Positions 15,640 to 24,096 of a stretch of 24,397 nucleotides of DNA are shown here, one piece after another. The stretch lies in assembly GCA_006227085.1 (NCBI GenBank), contig SBFY01000216.1, forward strand, positions 1 through 24,397. The letters run 5' to 3'. The notes under the pieces were generated by a model. That model had not been told where the DNA came from. It saw only the letters and a program-made list of their open reading frames with translations, and did no database searches. This DNA is from Gammaproteobacteria bacterium (lineage in GTDB: Bacteria; Pseudomonadota; Gammaproteobacteria; Pseudomonadales; M0112). The position numbers were made by a program, and so were the translations under genes. Each line of letters opens with the position of its first letter. The stretch's first letter is position 1.

Positions 15640-16846
15640 ACATGCGATGCACACCAGGCCGGTGTTGATGATGGCATCAACGTATCCCCGTCATGAAGGG
15701 GATGCGGAGCCACGGTTTATCGCTGACCTGGCCATGCAACTGGTCAAGCAAGGTATTGCGGTGCATGTGTTGGTACCGCATGCCAAAGGATTACCGTTGC
15801 ATGAGGTCATGGATGGTGTCTCGGTATACCGTTTTGTGTATGCATTGCCGGCGTTGGAAAGCCTGGCCTATGAAGGGGGCATCCTGTCGCGATTGAAAGC
15901 GGCGCGTTGGCGTTACCTGTTGGTGCCTTTCTTCCTGCTCGCCCAATTGGCCTGGGTGCTGGTGTTGCATGGGCGATTCCGCTATCGCTTGTTGCATGCC
16001 CATTGGTTGGTGCCACAAGGTGTGGTGGCCGTCTTGTTCAAGCACTTGTTGTTTTGGCAGCGCTTGCCGGTCTTGCTGACATCGCATGGTGGGGATTTGT
16101 TCGCCTTGCAAGGTGGCATATTGAATCGCCTGAAAGGGTGGGTGATTCGTCATGCTGATGCGCTCACGGTGGTCAGTGAAGCGATGCGCCAGCATGTTGT
16201 GGCCCACTGGCCTGCATTGGATGTGCAGGTGCTGCCGATGGGTGTGGATTTTGAACAACGGTTTGTGGTGGATGACTCACGACCCCGCAACAGCATCATC
16301 TATGTCGGGCGCCTGGTTGAGAAAAAAGGCGTGCATGTGTTGCTGGATGCCTTTGCCTTGTTGGCCGGGCGTCGCCCGGATTGTCCCCAGTTGGTGGTGG
16401 TGGGCGATGGTCCTGATCGTGCCATGCTGCAGTCACAATGCCATGCACTGGGGCTGGGTGAGCGCGTGTTGTTCATGGGGGCGTTGCCGCAAACCCGGTT
16501 GGCGGGTGTGTATGCCCGCGCCATCCTGGCGGTCATGCCTTCTGTGGTGGCCAGGGATGGTGACCAGGAAGGGCTTGGCCTGGTGGCGGTGGAAGCCATG
16601 GGCTGTGGTGTGCCGGTGCTGGCCTCGGATTTACCAGCGGTACGCGACGCGGTGATTGATGGGCAGACCGGCCGCCTGTTTCCGGCGGGTGACCCCGAGG
16701 CCTTGGCAGTACTGATGGCGACCCTGCTGGATGACCCGGAGGCGCGTGAGGTTTTGGCGGAGCAGGCCCGTCAGTACGCCGTCAGCCGCTTCGGCTGGGC
16801 TGGTGTTGCCGCTGCCTACGCAGGCCTCTATGAGGCGTTGGGATAG
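15629..16846 (+). CDS. GT4 family glycosyltransferase
   Basis: The 405-residue product has the two-domain GT-B layout. The N-terminal half includes STYPRHEGD, where the nucleotide-sugar enzyme family usually binds acceptor, and HGGD (153-156). The C-terminal half has YVGRLVEKKGVHVLL (225-239), VVGDGPDR (257-264) and the E-x7-E motif from EGLGLVAVE (314-322) that contacts the nucleotide sugar. The start at 15629 follows AAGGA by 8 nt and overlaps the preceding gene by 11 nt; a GTG at 15575 in the same frame would extend far into that gene and is not favoured. It is the last gene of the rightward glycosyltransferase run; the tRNA-Thr promoter begins within 2 nt of its stop. Donor and acceptor are unknown. 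Confidence 0.88.
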   Translation: MPAEHAMHTRPVLMMASTYPRHEGDAEPRFIADLAMQLVKQGIAVHVLVPHAKGLPLHEVMDGVSVYRFVYALPALESLAYEGGILSRLKAARWRYLLVPFFLLAQLAWVLVLHGRFRYRLLHAHWLVPQGVVAVLFKHLLFWQRLPVLLTSHGGDLFALQGGILNRLKGWVIRHADALTVVSEAMRQHVVAHWPALDVQVLPMGVDFEQRFVVDDSRPRNSIIYVGRLVEKKGVHVLLDAFALLAGRRPDCPQLVVVGDGPDRAMLQSQCHALGLGERVLFMGALPQTRLAGVYARAILAVMPSVVARDGDQEGLGLVAVEAMGCGVPVLASDLPAVRDAVIDGQTGRLFPAGDPEALAVLMATLLDDPEAREVLAEQARQYAVSRFGWAGVAAAYAGLYEALG

Positions 16847-16847
16847 G

Positions 16848-16876
16848 TTGTCTGTGTGGGTCCCGCTCTATACAAT
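16848..16876 (+). promoter_or_regulatory. Sigma-70 promoter of tRNA-Thr
   Basis: TTGTCT (16848-16853, 4/6) and TACAAT (16871-16876, 5/6) are separated by the ideal 17 bp. Transcription should start near 16883, about 5 nt before the mature tRNA. Confidence 0.65.
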
Positions 16877-16887
16877 GCGCAGCCCGT

Positions 16888-16963
<76 letters not shown>

Positions 16964-16987
16964 TTTCTTTTATGTGCCCACCTTTAG

Positions 16988-17950
16988 TTATTGCCGTTTG
17001 ATCACTCGCTTGTACAGTCCCTTGATGACCAGCCTGGTGAAATTGGCCAAGGTGTTGAACACCTTGAATTCGACCAGGTTTTTCATGAAAACGACGCCCG
17101 ATACCCGTTCAAAAAAATATTCCGCAAGCTCCTGGTTGCCGATGCGCTGGTAATAATTGAAGAGTGCGGAGTACGTCTGGAACTCCATGTCCAGCCGCTT
17201 CCTGAAAGGATTGCTGGAATGCATGCCGCTCGGGTGGATGCGATACAGTGACGGCTGTATGTCGCCCAGGTATTTGCCTTTGCCGTGGTGACCAATCAAT
17301 GACCACAATGCCATGTCACCGTATTTGATGCTGGCAAATTCAGGCGGCAATGTCATGGCATTCCTGAAGCAGGTGGTCAGGGTGAAAATGCTGGGTGAAC
17401 GTTTCAGTTCATCGGCTGGCAAATCCCTTGTGGTGCCTGCGGTGACAGGTGCCATGATGGTCTTTCCCGAAAACGGTCTGGAATCGGTATAACAGATCGC
17501 GTAATCCGGGTGGTCTTCGAGGAATTGCACCTGCCGCCCGGCTTTGTGTGTGTCCAGCCAGTAATCATCACCTTCACAATACGCAATGTATTTGCCCCGG
17601 GCTGCGGGAATGGCTGCCATCAGGGGTGAAACGCCCAGGCTGAACTGGTTTTTCTCCTGCAGGATGGTGCGAATGATGTGAGGGTAGTTTTTTGCATATT
17701 GCTGGATGATCTCGCGTGTGCCGTCCGTTGATGCATCATCATGGATCAGGATTTCAAATGGGAAATGTGTGGTCTGCGCAAGGAATCCGTGCAAGGCATC
17801 GCTGAGATAATGCTCATGGTTGTAGGTCAGGCAGACAATAGACAGTAATGGCTGGTCTTGCGGAGCCTGCCATGATGCCATGATTGCTGCTTCCGGCATC
17901 GGTGCAGGGGGCGGGGGAGCCGGGTTTCCCGGTTGCAGTGTTGCGGTCAT
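16988..17950 (-). CDS. GT2 family glycosyltransferase
   Basis: The 320-residue product has a GT-A domain with SIVCLTYNHEHYL (37-49), IHDDASTDGT (69-78) and the acidic EGDDYW motif (126-131), typical of surface-polysaccharide GT2 enzymes that use the first Asp pair for the nucleotide and the second for metal. The first ~25 residues are Pro/Ala-rich; M24 is an alternative start, but ATG 17950 with AGGTAAG upstream is acceptable. It is the last gene of the four-gene leftward operon, 42 nt after the flippase gene. It probably adds one residue to the repeat unit carried by that flippase. Donor specificity is unknown. Confidence 0.85.
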   Translation of the reverse strand: MTATLQPGNPAPPPPAPMPEAAIMASWQAPQDQPLLSIVCLTYNHEHYLSDALHGFLAQTTHFPFEILIHDDASTDGTREIIQQYAKNYPHIIRTILQEKNQFSLGVSPLMAAIPAARGKYIAYCEGDDYWLDTHKAGRQVQFLEDHPDYAICYTDSRPFSGKTIMAPVTAGTTRDLPADELKRSPSIFTLTTCFRNAMTLPPEFASIKYGDMALWSLIGHHGKGKYLGDIQPSLYRIHPSGMHSSNPFRKRLDMEFQTYSALFNYYQRIGNQELAEYFFERVSGVVFMKNLVEFKVFNTLANFTRLVIKGLYKRVIKRQ

Positions 17951-17992
17951 CTGCGCTTACCTGTGTGCGATCGTCCCGTTGCCAGCCAAAGG

Positions 17993-19417
17993 CTATCGTT
18001 GTATTGCATGGTAGAGGTCTTTCCACCGGTTCAGGCCCGGGAGCAGGCTGGCAATACCGTATGACAGTATGCCAATGACCACTAGCAGTGGGAACTCCAT
18101 TGCCAATGATAGCCCAATGAAGTCACTGGACCAGGTCACGGCCGCTGCCATCAGCAGGCTGGCGACCAGTGACGGCATGGTGTCCAGCAGTTGCTGTGCT
18201 GCGCCATAACCGAGGAATTTCCCGGAATAATGGGTGTTAATGAAAAAGCTGATGATATTGGCCGCAACAATGCTGTAAGCCACGCCAGCGATACCGTAAT
18301 AGCTGCCGATCACCAGCAATATGCCACACATGCTTTTTTTGAAAATCTCGATCCGTAAAAACAACTTGGCATAGCCCATAGCCTTGATGATATTCAGGTT
18401 GATCACATGCAAGGGATAAAACAAGCCGGCGATACACAGGATTTCGAGGATGGGAACAGCGGGTTGCCAGATGGGGCCAAAAATCACTACGACAAAATGC
18501 TCGGCAACTGCCCACAAGCCGAGCATGACTGGACAAGTGACCAGCATGGTGGCTTGTACAGATAAACGGGCGCTGCTTTGCAATATCGCCGGCGTATGGC
18601 TGGATGCTGAAAATATCGGGAATACAACGCGCGAGACAATTTCACTGATGAGGCCTGTGGGGAGTTGCTGGGTGCTATCAGCGCGCGAATAAAAACCGAC
18701 ATCCCGCACTCCGTACAGTTTGCCAATGAATAACGCGTACAAGCGATTGTAGACAGTGTCGAGCAAATGGGCAGCGAGCACGTAACCGCCGAAATCCAGC
18801 AATGTCTTTAGGGATGACCAGCGGCAGGTGAATGCCGGGCGCCAGGGGTTGAATATCCAGAACAGCAGTGACGATGTGATGGTGGCTGCCAATGTCTGGC
18901 CAACCAGTGCCCAGGCACCGTAACCTGCGAGGGCGAGCGCTGTTCCGGCGAAGCCGGAAATGAGCGTGGCGATCACGCCGGCTTTCATTTGCGGTTTGAA
19001 ATCCAGTCGTTTGACCAGCAGCGTGGCATGAATGGAACCTGCTGCGCTGGCCAGGATGTTGAGCGCCAGTGCCATGGTCAGTGGTGCCAGGTCCGGCATG
19101 TCATAAAAGCGCGCAATCGTTGGCGCCATACCACACAGCGCAAGCATCATCACGATGGCCATGCCAAGGTTGAACCAGAAAGCACTGGATTCATCGGTAT
19201 GCGTGGTGTCTTGTTTCTGGATCAGTGCGGCTGACAAGCCTGCATCCACAAATACGGTGGCAACGTGTATGAATAATGACAGGATGGCGATCACGCCGAA
19301 GTCTTCGGGCACCAGCAGTCGTGCGAGGATGATGGAAAAGCCAAACTGCAAGCCACGCCGGAAGAACACATCAACACTGCTCCAGAGGATGGCTGTTTTG
19401 GCTTCCATGGAAGGCAT
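17993..19417 (-). CDS. Wzx-type polysaccharide/O-antigen flippase
   Basis: The 474-residue, strongly hydrophobic protein fits the MOP superfamily of polysaccharide transporters (Polysacc_synt) with about 12-14 membrane segments. The N-terminus, with ILWSSVDVFFRRGLQFGFSIILARLL followed by PEDFGVIAI, is the conserved start of WzxC-like lipid-oligosaccharide exporters. It would move undecaprenyl-diphosphate-linked repeat units across the inner membrane. It starts 3 nt after the acyltransferase stop with no strong Shine-Dalgarno; M4 at 19408 is an alternative start. The presence of a flippase implies a Wzy-dependent glycan, but no wzy polymerase, wzz or initiating transferase lies in the window. 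Confidence 0.88.
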   Translation of the reverse strand: MPSMEAKTAILWSSVDVFFRRGLQFGFSIILARLLVPEDFGVIAILSLFIHVATVFVDAGLSAALIQKQDTTHTDESSAFWFNLGMAIVMMLALCGMAPTIARFYDMPDLAPLTMALALNILASAAGSIHATLLVKRLDFKPQMKAGVIATLISGFAGTALALAGYGAWALVGQTLAATITSSLLFWIFNPWRPAFTCRWSSLKTLLDFGGYVLAAHLLDTVYNRLYALFIGKLYGVRDVGFYSRADSTQQLPTGLISEIVSRVVFPIFSASSHTPAILQSSARLSVQATMLVTCPVMLGLWAVAEHFVVVIFGPIWQPAVPILEILCIAGLFYPLHVINLNIIKAMGYAKLFLRIEIFKKSMCGILLVIGSYYGIAGVAYSIVAANIISFFINTHYSGKFLGYGAAQQLLDTMPSLVASLLMAAAVTWSSDFIGLSLAMEFPLLVVIGILSYGIASLLPGLNRWKDLYHAIQR

Positions 19418-19420
19418 GTG

Positions 19421-19993
19421 TTAGTGGTTCTGGTCTTTTGCGAGGAAGGCTTTTTCAATATCCAGTAAATCCCGGCGCCTGGATTTGATGCGTTTGGCCG
19501 GCGAGCCTGAATAGATGCTGAAGGTGTCGCAATGTTTGGTCACCAGGCTCAGCGCGCCAATGGCAGAGCCTTCACCAATCGTAATGCCCGGCAGCACAAT
19601 GGTGCCAGCGCCGATGATGACATGCCGCCCGACCTGTATATCACCATGTATCACGTTGGTGAATTCTGCTGGCACGGTCGGGTTGGTCATGCTTTTGCCG
19701 GAATAATCATCGGAGCTTGAGTACAGGGACACACGGGATGAAAGTCCGGCGAAATCCAGCAGTTCGATCTTGCCTTGGCCGAGCAGGGAGCAAAACACGG
19801 CAATATGCACATTGCGGCCGATGTGGATGCCGCCACGGCCGGCTGACAGCACGCAAAAATCATCGATGCGCGAGTAATCGCCAATGTGGATGTTGGCGCA
19901 GTTATAAAAAGAAGCCTTATCCGAGATGCATACCTCTTTGCCAATATGGGCAAATCCCATCGCGCTGAGTTGTTCGCGTGTCAGCATGCCCAT
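19421..19993 (-). CDS. Hexapeptide-repeat acyltransferase, possibly VioB-like sugar N-acyltransferase
   Basis: The 190-residue product is a left-handed beta-helix (LbH) acyltransferase: repeated I/V-G-x-x motifs run from FAHIGKEVCIS through IHIGDYSRIDDF, IHIGRNVHIAVF, IQVGRHVIIGAG and ITIGEGSAIGAL, ending with YSGSPAKRIKSR, a typical xAT-family tail. Enzymes of this type use acetyl- or another acyl-CoA as donor. It follows the VioA-like aminotransferase by 1 nt, so the likely substrate is the amino group that enzyme installs, giving an N-acylated dTDP-4-amino-4,6-dideoxyhexose. O-acetylation of a glycan is the alternative. The start could be ATG 19993 or 19987. Confidence 0.8.
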   Translation of the reverse strand: MGMLTREQLSAMGFAHIGKEVCISDKASFYNCANIHIGDYSRIDDFCVLSAGRGGIHIGRNVHIAVFCSLLGQGKIELLDFAGLSSRVSLYSSSDDYSGKSMTNPTVPAEFTNVIHGDIQVGRHVIIGAGTIVLPGITIGEGSAIGALSLVTKHCDTFSIYSGSPAKRIKSRRRDLLDIEKAFLAKDQNH

Positions 19994-19994
19994 G

Positions 19995-21104
19995 TCACAG
20001 GTTCCCCAGGCAGTTCACAACACGATGGATGTCGGCATCAGCCAGTGCCGGGTACATGGGCAGGCAGAGGATTTTCGAAGCAATGTCCGTTGCGATGGGC
20101 AGGTTTTTGGGGTTGGCGCTGTGCATGCCCCGGTACATGGGGAAGGTGCTGATCAGTGGGTAAAAATAGCGGCGGGAAAAAATCCCTTGTGCCTTCAGGG
20201 CTTCATAAACGCTGTCACGATCAGCGGGGAATCCGGGCTCTACGAGGATGGGGAAGTAGGCGTAATTGGCTTTGCCGTGTGCGGGGCGTTCAAACACGCT
20301 GATGCCCTTGATGTCACGGAGGGCTGTGCGATACATGGCATCAATGGTTTTGCGGCGGCTAATGGCAGCGTCGATGTATTTGAGCTGTAGCAGGCCGAGG
20401 GCAGCGTTGAATTCGCTCATCTTGCCGTTAATGCCGGGTGCCACCACGGTCACCTCATCAACAAACCCGAAGTTCTTCAGGTGGTTGATGCGTTCCTTGG
20501 TTTTTGCATCCGGGCAAACGATCGCGCCGCCTTCAAAGGTGTTGAAGACTTTGGTGGCATGAAAACTGAGCACACTGAGATCGCCGTGCCGCAAGATGCT
20601 GCCATTGCCATCTTCCACACCAAAGGCATGCGCAGCGTCATAGATGACTTTCAGGTTATAGATGTCAGCAATCTTTTGTATGGCTTCGGTGTCGCAGGGG
20701 TTGCCATAGCAGTGCACGGGCATGATGGCCGTGGTTTGGGGTGTGATAGCGGCTTCGATCTTGTCCGGGTCGAGGTTGCAGGTGACCGGGTCGATATCCA
20801 CGAAGACCGGTTTGATGCCATTCCATAATAATGAATGTGCGGTGGCTACGAACGAGTAAGGGGTGGTGATGACTTCCCCGGTGATGCGCAGCGATTGCAA
20901 GGCTGTCAGCAGGGCAATGGTGCCATTGTTGAACAGGGCGAGATGCTCGACACCCAGGTGTTCGCATAAGGCCTGCTCCAGTTGCTGGTGCATGGCGCCA
21001 CCATTGGTCAGGACTTTGGTGGCCCAGATGTCTTCCAGGTAAGGCAGGAATTCATCCAGCGGCGGCAAATAGGGCTGGGTTACAAAAACGGGTTTGTCAC
21101 TCAT
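19995..21104 (-). CDS. vioA: DegT/DnrJ/EryC1/StrS sugar aminotransferase, VioA-like
   Basis: A 369-residue PLP-dependent fold-type I sugar aminotransferase. VTQPYLPPLDEFLPYLEDIW at the N-terminus, NNGTIALLTALQ (59-70), the cofactor aspartate region YDAAHAFG (155-162, Asp156) and the Schiff-base lysine in FHATKVFNT (Lys185) are all present. The N-terminal PSLPPLEEF-type opening and RITGEVITTPYSF match what I recall of VioA, which aminates dTDP-4-keto-6-deoxyglucose to dTDP-4-amino-4,6-dideoxyglucose; other 4-amination (or 3-amination) products are possible. AAGGTG precedes the ATG. It is the first gene of the leftward operon, after a 129-bp gap from nadC in which I see no clear promoter or terminator. 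No rmlA or rmlB is present here. Confidence 0.85.
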   Translation of the reverse strand: MSDKPVFVTQPYLPPLDEFLPYLEDIWATKVLTNGGAMHQQLEQALCEHLGVEHLALFNNGTIALLTALQSLRITGEVITTPYSFVATAHSLLWNGIKPVFVDIDPVTCNLDPDKIEAAITPQTTAIMPVHCYGNPCDTEAIQKIADIYNLKVIYDAAHAFGVEDGNGSILRHGDLSVLSFHATKVFNTFEGGAIVCPDAKTKERINHLKNFGFVDEVTVVAPGINGKMSEFNAALGLLQLKYIDAAISRRKTIDAMYRTALRDIKGISVFERPAHGKANYAYFPILVEPGFPADRDSVYEALKAQGIFSRRYFYPLISTFPMYRGMHSANPKNLPIATDIASKILCLPMYPALADADIHRVVNCLGNL

Positions 21105-21233
21105 GGTTGCACCTTCGCCGCTGGCTGCCCCATCCCCGGGGTCATTGTGTTCACCGCCATCGTCGCTCCGCCCATCCGGTCCTGCTGGGTTGATACATTA
21201 GCACAGGTCCGGGAAAGCCTTGGCGGCAGTCTG

Positions 21234-22079
21234 TCAGCCCGTGCGCTGGATACGCAGTGACAGGTCGATGGCATGCAGGTGCTTGGTGAGCGCGCCAATG
21301 GAAATGCAGTCCACGCCGGTGTCGGCCAAGGGGCGCAAGGTCTTTTCGTTGACGCCGCCGGAAACTTCCAGGGTGGCGCGTCCTGCCGTGCGGCTGACGG
21401 CTGTGCGGATATCGGCCAGGCTGAAATCATCCAGCATGATGATGTCAGCGCCAGCCTCCAGCGCCTGCTGCAGTTCATCGAGGTTTTCCACTTCCACTTC
21501 CACCGGGCGGTCGGCATGCATCTGCCGGGCTTGCTGCACGGCGTTATGGATGGAGCCACAGGCGGCAATGTGGTTCTCCTTGATCAGGAACGCGTCGTAC
21601 AAACCGATGCGGTGATTGTGGCAGCCACCACAGGTGGCCGCGTATTTTTGTGCCAGTCGCAGGCCGGGGATGGTCTTGCGCGTGTCGAGCAGGCGCACGC
21701 CAGTACCGGCGACGCATTGTGCATAGTGATGGCAGGTGGTGGCGGTGCCCATCAGCAATTGCAGGAAATTCAGTGCAGCCCGTTCTGCGGTCAGGATGCT
21801 GCGGGCATGGCCATGGATGCTGACCAGGCAGTCATTGGCCTTGACCGCATCGCCATCGGCAAAATGCCATTCCAGCCGGACGCTGGCATCGACCTGGCGG
21901 AACACTTCATTGAACCAGTCCTGACCACAGAGGATGGCGCTTTCGCGCGTGATGACATGGGCCATGGCCTGCTCGCCTGCGGGTACCAGGGCGGCGGTGA
22001 TGTCGCCACTGCCCACGTCTTCGGCAAGGGCCAGGCGGACGGTCTCTTCAATGCCTTGCAGGTAACGCGGGGCGGCCAT
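21234..22079 (-). CDS. nadC: Nicotinate-nucleotide pyrophosphorylase (quinolinate phosphoribosyltransferase)
   Basis: NadC converts quinolinate and PRPP to nicotinate mononucleotide with CO2 release, in de novo NAD synthesis. The product contains ALAEDVGSGDITAAL, ERAALNFLQLLMGTAT, DTRKTIPGLRLAQKYAATCGGCHNHR and EVSGGVNEKTL, all characteristic of the family, including the Arg, Lys and His residues that bind the two carboxylates. The ATG at 22079 (281 residues) is preferred to that at 22100 because AAGGA lies about 8 nt upstream of it. A TAGAAT at 22143-22138 could be a -10, but no matching -35 is seen. The gene is divergent from the DUF1631/ampD pair, as in Pseudomonas-like genomes. Confidence 0.96.
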   Translation of the reverse strand: MAAPRYLQGIEETVRLALAEDVGSGDITAALVPAGEQAMAHVITRESAILCGQDWFNEVFRQVDASVRLEWHFADGDAVKANDCLVSIHGHARSILTAERAALNFLQLLMGTATTCHHYAQCVAGTGVRLLDTRKTIPGLRLAQKYAATCGGCHNHRIGLYDAFLIKENHIAACGSIHNAVQQARQMHADRPVEVEVENLDELQQALEAGADIIMLDDFSLADIRTAVSRTAGRATLEVSGGVNEKTLRPLADTGVDCISIGALTKHLHAIDLSLRIQRTG

Positions 22080-22231
22080 GCGGGTGTCCTTCTGGGTCAT
22101 TGCGGGTCAAGCTGGGTTGGGGCGCCATGGGGGGCTTATTCTAGCAATCTTTGCCGGTGATGGCGGGTTGTTGGTGGCCGGTGCTGGCCGATCCGGGGAA
22201 TTTTCATTACTCTGGGCGGTGTCAGTGATGA

Positions 22232-22261
22232 TGCCATGGCGGTGTTTGCCATGGTGGTGGG
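22232..22261 (+). repeat. 15-bp imperfect tandem repeat in the DUF1631 leader
   Basis: TGCCATGGCGGTGTT (22232-22246) is followed directly by TGCCATGGTGGTGGG (22247-22261), 12 of 15 identical. Each holds the palindrome CCATGG, which also occurs at 22125-22130. The second copy runs into the GGAG ribosome binding site. Confidence 0.5.
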
Positions 22262-22269
22262 GAGCCCTC

Positions 22270-24096
22270 ATGAAACAGCACGATTTCCCGGAAGGTTTTT
22301 TGGCAGCCGTGATCGGCCAGGTGACCAATGGGGTGTACCAGGCATTACAGGCCGCCGAAATCGCCTTGTGTGGGGAAGCGGCACAGGCAGTCTCCAATGC
22401 ATCACAGAACCGTTTGTTTGAAACCGTTTCACGCATCCGTCTCGGCCGCTTGCGATTGACAGACCGGCTCGCGCAAGTGGTGGCAGATCCGGACGTGGTC
22501 GTGCCGGCCCATGATGCTGCCTTGGCTGAACTGGTGGATATGGAGGCTGCCGTGGCCGCTTGCCAGCAGCAAAGTGGCGGTGCGCTGGTCGCACTGGCCC
22601 CGGCCTTGGGTATCGAGCCGGCACGGTTGGCCAGTGTATTGCTGGTGTGGGAAAAGGAAATCGCCCTGGATGCCCATGCGGCGTTGTTGGTGTTCCGTGC
22701 TTTCCGTGACCATGTGTTCGCTGCCTTGCCGGGCTGGAGTGCGGAATGGGCGCAGGCCCTGGGTCTGGAAGTGCAGCAGGCAACGGCTTCTGTTGTGGCT
22801 GAGGGTAGTAGCAATGAAGCTTTGCTGGGGCTCCTTGATGCCTTGCAGCAGGAGCAGCAATCCTTGCTGGATCACGAAGGTGCTGCCTTGGATCTGGCAG
22901 CCATTGAGCAGCGCCTCGGTGATGCCGGTGTGGCAATTGATGAGGATTCCCGCGAAACCTTGCGATTGGTTGCGCGTTTGTTTGATTTCATCATGCGTGC
23001 TTCCGGTTTGCCGGCCAGCGTCAGTCGCCTGGTCGGTTTCCTGCAGGTGCCGTTGACCAAGGTTGCCTTGGTGGACACATCCTTTTTTGATCGGGAAGGC
23101 CACTCTGGCCGCAAGCTGTTGAACCAGATTGCCACTGCCAGTATCGGGCTGGGCGAAGGGGCAACCGATGACCCGGTGTTTGCCGCCATGCGCCAGGCCG
23201 TGGTCACGGTGCTGTCAGGGTTTGGCAGGGATCCGTCGGTGTTCTCCGATGTGCTGGCAGATTTCACGACGGCACTGGAGCGGGAGTCCGAACAAGCCAT
23301 GCAGGCAGAAGAGCGCCTGCGCAGTGCCGAAGACCTGGGTGCCCGGACAGAATCGGCGCGTTCCATGGTCGATGAGACCATCGCAGCAGTCACCGCTGCA
23401 GGCAATGTGCCTCCTGTGGTCAATCAGTTCCTGGAACAGCAGTGGCGCAAGGTGCTGTTCCTGGCGTTCCAGCAAGAGGGTGCTGAGGGCGAGAAGTGGG
23501 CGATGTACCGGCAGGTGCTCGACTCGCTGGTCTGGAGCGTGCAGCCGATTGGTTCAGCGGCGGATCGACAGAAGTTGCTGAAACTGGTGCCGCAGTTATT
23601 GAAAGATGTGCGCATGGGGCTGACCTGGGCAGGGGTTACCCAAGCCGAAATGGATGAGTTTTTCAAAGCCCTGGAAGCCATTCACCTGGCGCACTTGCGT
23701 GGCAAACCAACGCCCGCGATGGAAGTGGCGCCGGTCACGACAGCGGAACCTGCCATGGAGCAGGCCCCGGCAGCCGCTGGTGCTGAAACCGCAGCTGCGA
23801 CAGATGCCGGTGGGCTGGACGCGTTCCTGCGCGTGGTCGATGGCATGAGCATGGGGTTATGGGTGGAGTTCTGTGAAGCGGACGACAAACGCTTGCGGTG
23901 CAAATTGGCGGCTGTCATCAAGCACACGGGCAAATACATTTTCGTCAACCGTTCAGGTGTCAAGGTGGCCGAGAAAAACCGCGAAGAGCTGGCGGCGGAC
24001 TTGCGCGATGGACGGATCGAATTGATGGAAGATTCCCGCTTGTTTGACCGCGCGCTGGAATCGGTGATTGGTGGGTCGCGCCAAAGGAAAGCGTGA
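22270..24096 (+). CDS. DUF1631 family protein
   Basis: A 608-residue soluble, mostly helical protein rich in Ala, Leu, Glu and Gln. Its C-terminal ~90 residues (MSMGLWVEFCEADDKRLRCKLAAV, then YIFVNRSGVKVAEK) match what I recall of DUF1631, a family found between nadC and ampD in many gammaproteobacteria. The biochemical function is unknown. A Glu/Ala/Pro-rich linker precedes this block (about residues 480-520). The frame stays open upstream to 22078, but the ATG at 22270 is preferred: GGAG lies 5 nt before it and the protein-like composition begins there. The upstream extension (rich in Trp and Gly) covers the divergent promoter region. It overlaps ampD by one base (TGATG). The length is somewhat shorter than the ~700 residues I associate with Pseudomonas members. 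Confidence 0.82.
   Translation: MKQHDFPEGFLAAVIGQVTNGVYQALQAAEIALCGEAAQAVSNASQNRLFETVSRIRLGRLRLTDRLAQVVADPDVVVPAHDAALAELVDMEAAVAACQQQSGGALVALAPALGIEPARLASVLLVWEKEIALDAHAALLVFRAFRDHVFAALPGWSAEWAQALGLEVQQATASVVAEGSSNEALLGLLDALQQEQQSLLDHEGAALDLAAIEQRLGDAGVAIDEDSRETLRLVARLFDFIMRASGLPASVSRLVGFLQVPLTKVALVDTSFFDREGHSGRKLLNQIATASIGLGEGATDDPVFAAMRQAVVTVLSGFGRDPSVFSDVLADFTTALERESEQAMQAEERLRSAEDLGARTESARSMVDETIAAVTAAGNVPPVVNQFLEQQWRKVLFLAFQQEGAEGEKWAMYRQVLDSLVWSVQPIGSAADRQKLLKLVPQLLKDVRMGLTWAGVTQAEMDEFFKALEAIHLAHLRGKPTPAMEVAPVTTAEPAMEQAPAAAGAETAAATDAGGLDAFLRVVDGMSMGLWVEFCEADDKRLRCKLAAVIKHTGKYIFVNRSGVKVAEKNREELAADLRDGRIELMEDSRLFDRALESVIGGSRQRKA

Noticed and set aside
21273..22160. 295-codon frame opposite nadC
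   Set aside because: nadC motifs are complete on the other strand; this frame is a shadow.
22078..22269. N-terminal extension of the DUF1631 frame
   Set aside because: The Gly/Trp-rich translation is unlike the rest, overlaps the nadC start region and lacks a plausible start; GGAG precedes ATG 22270.
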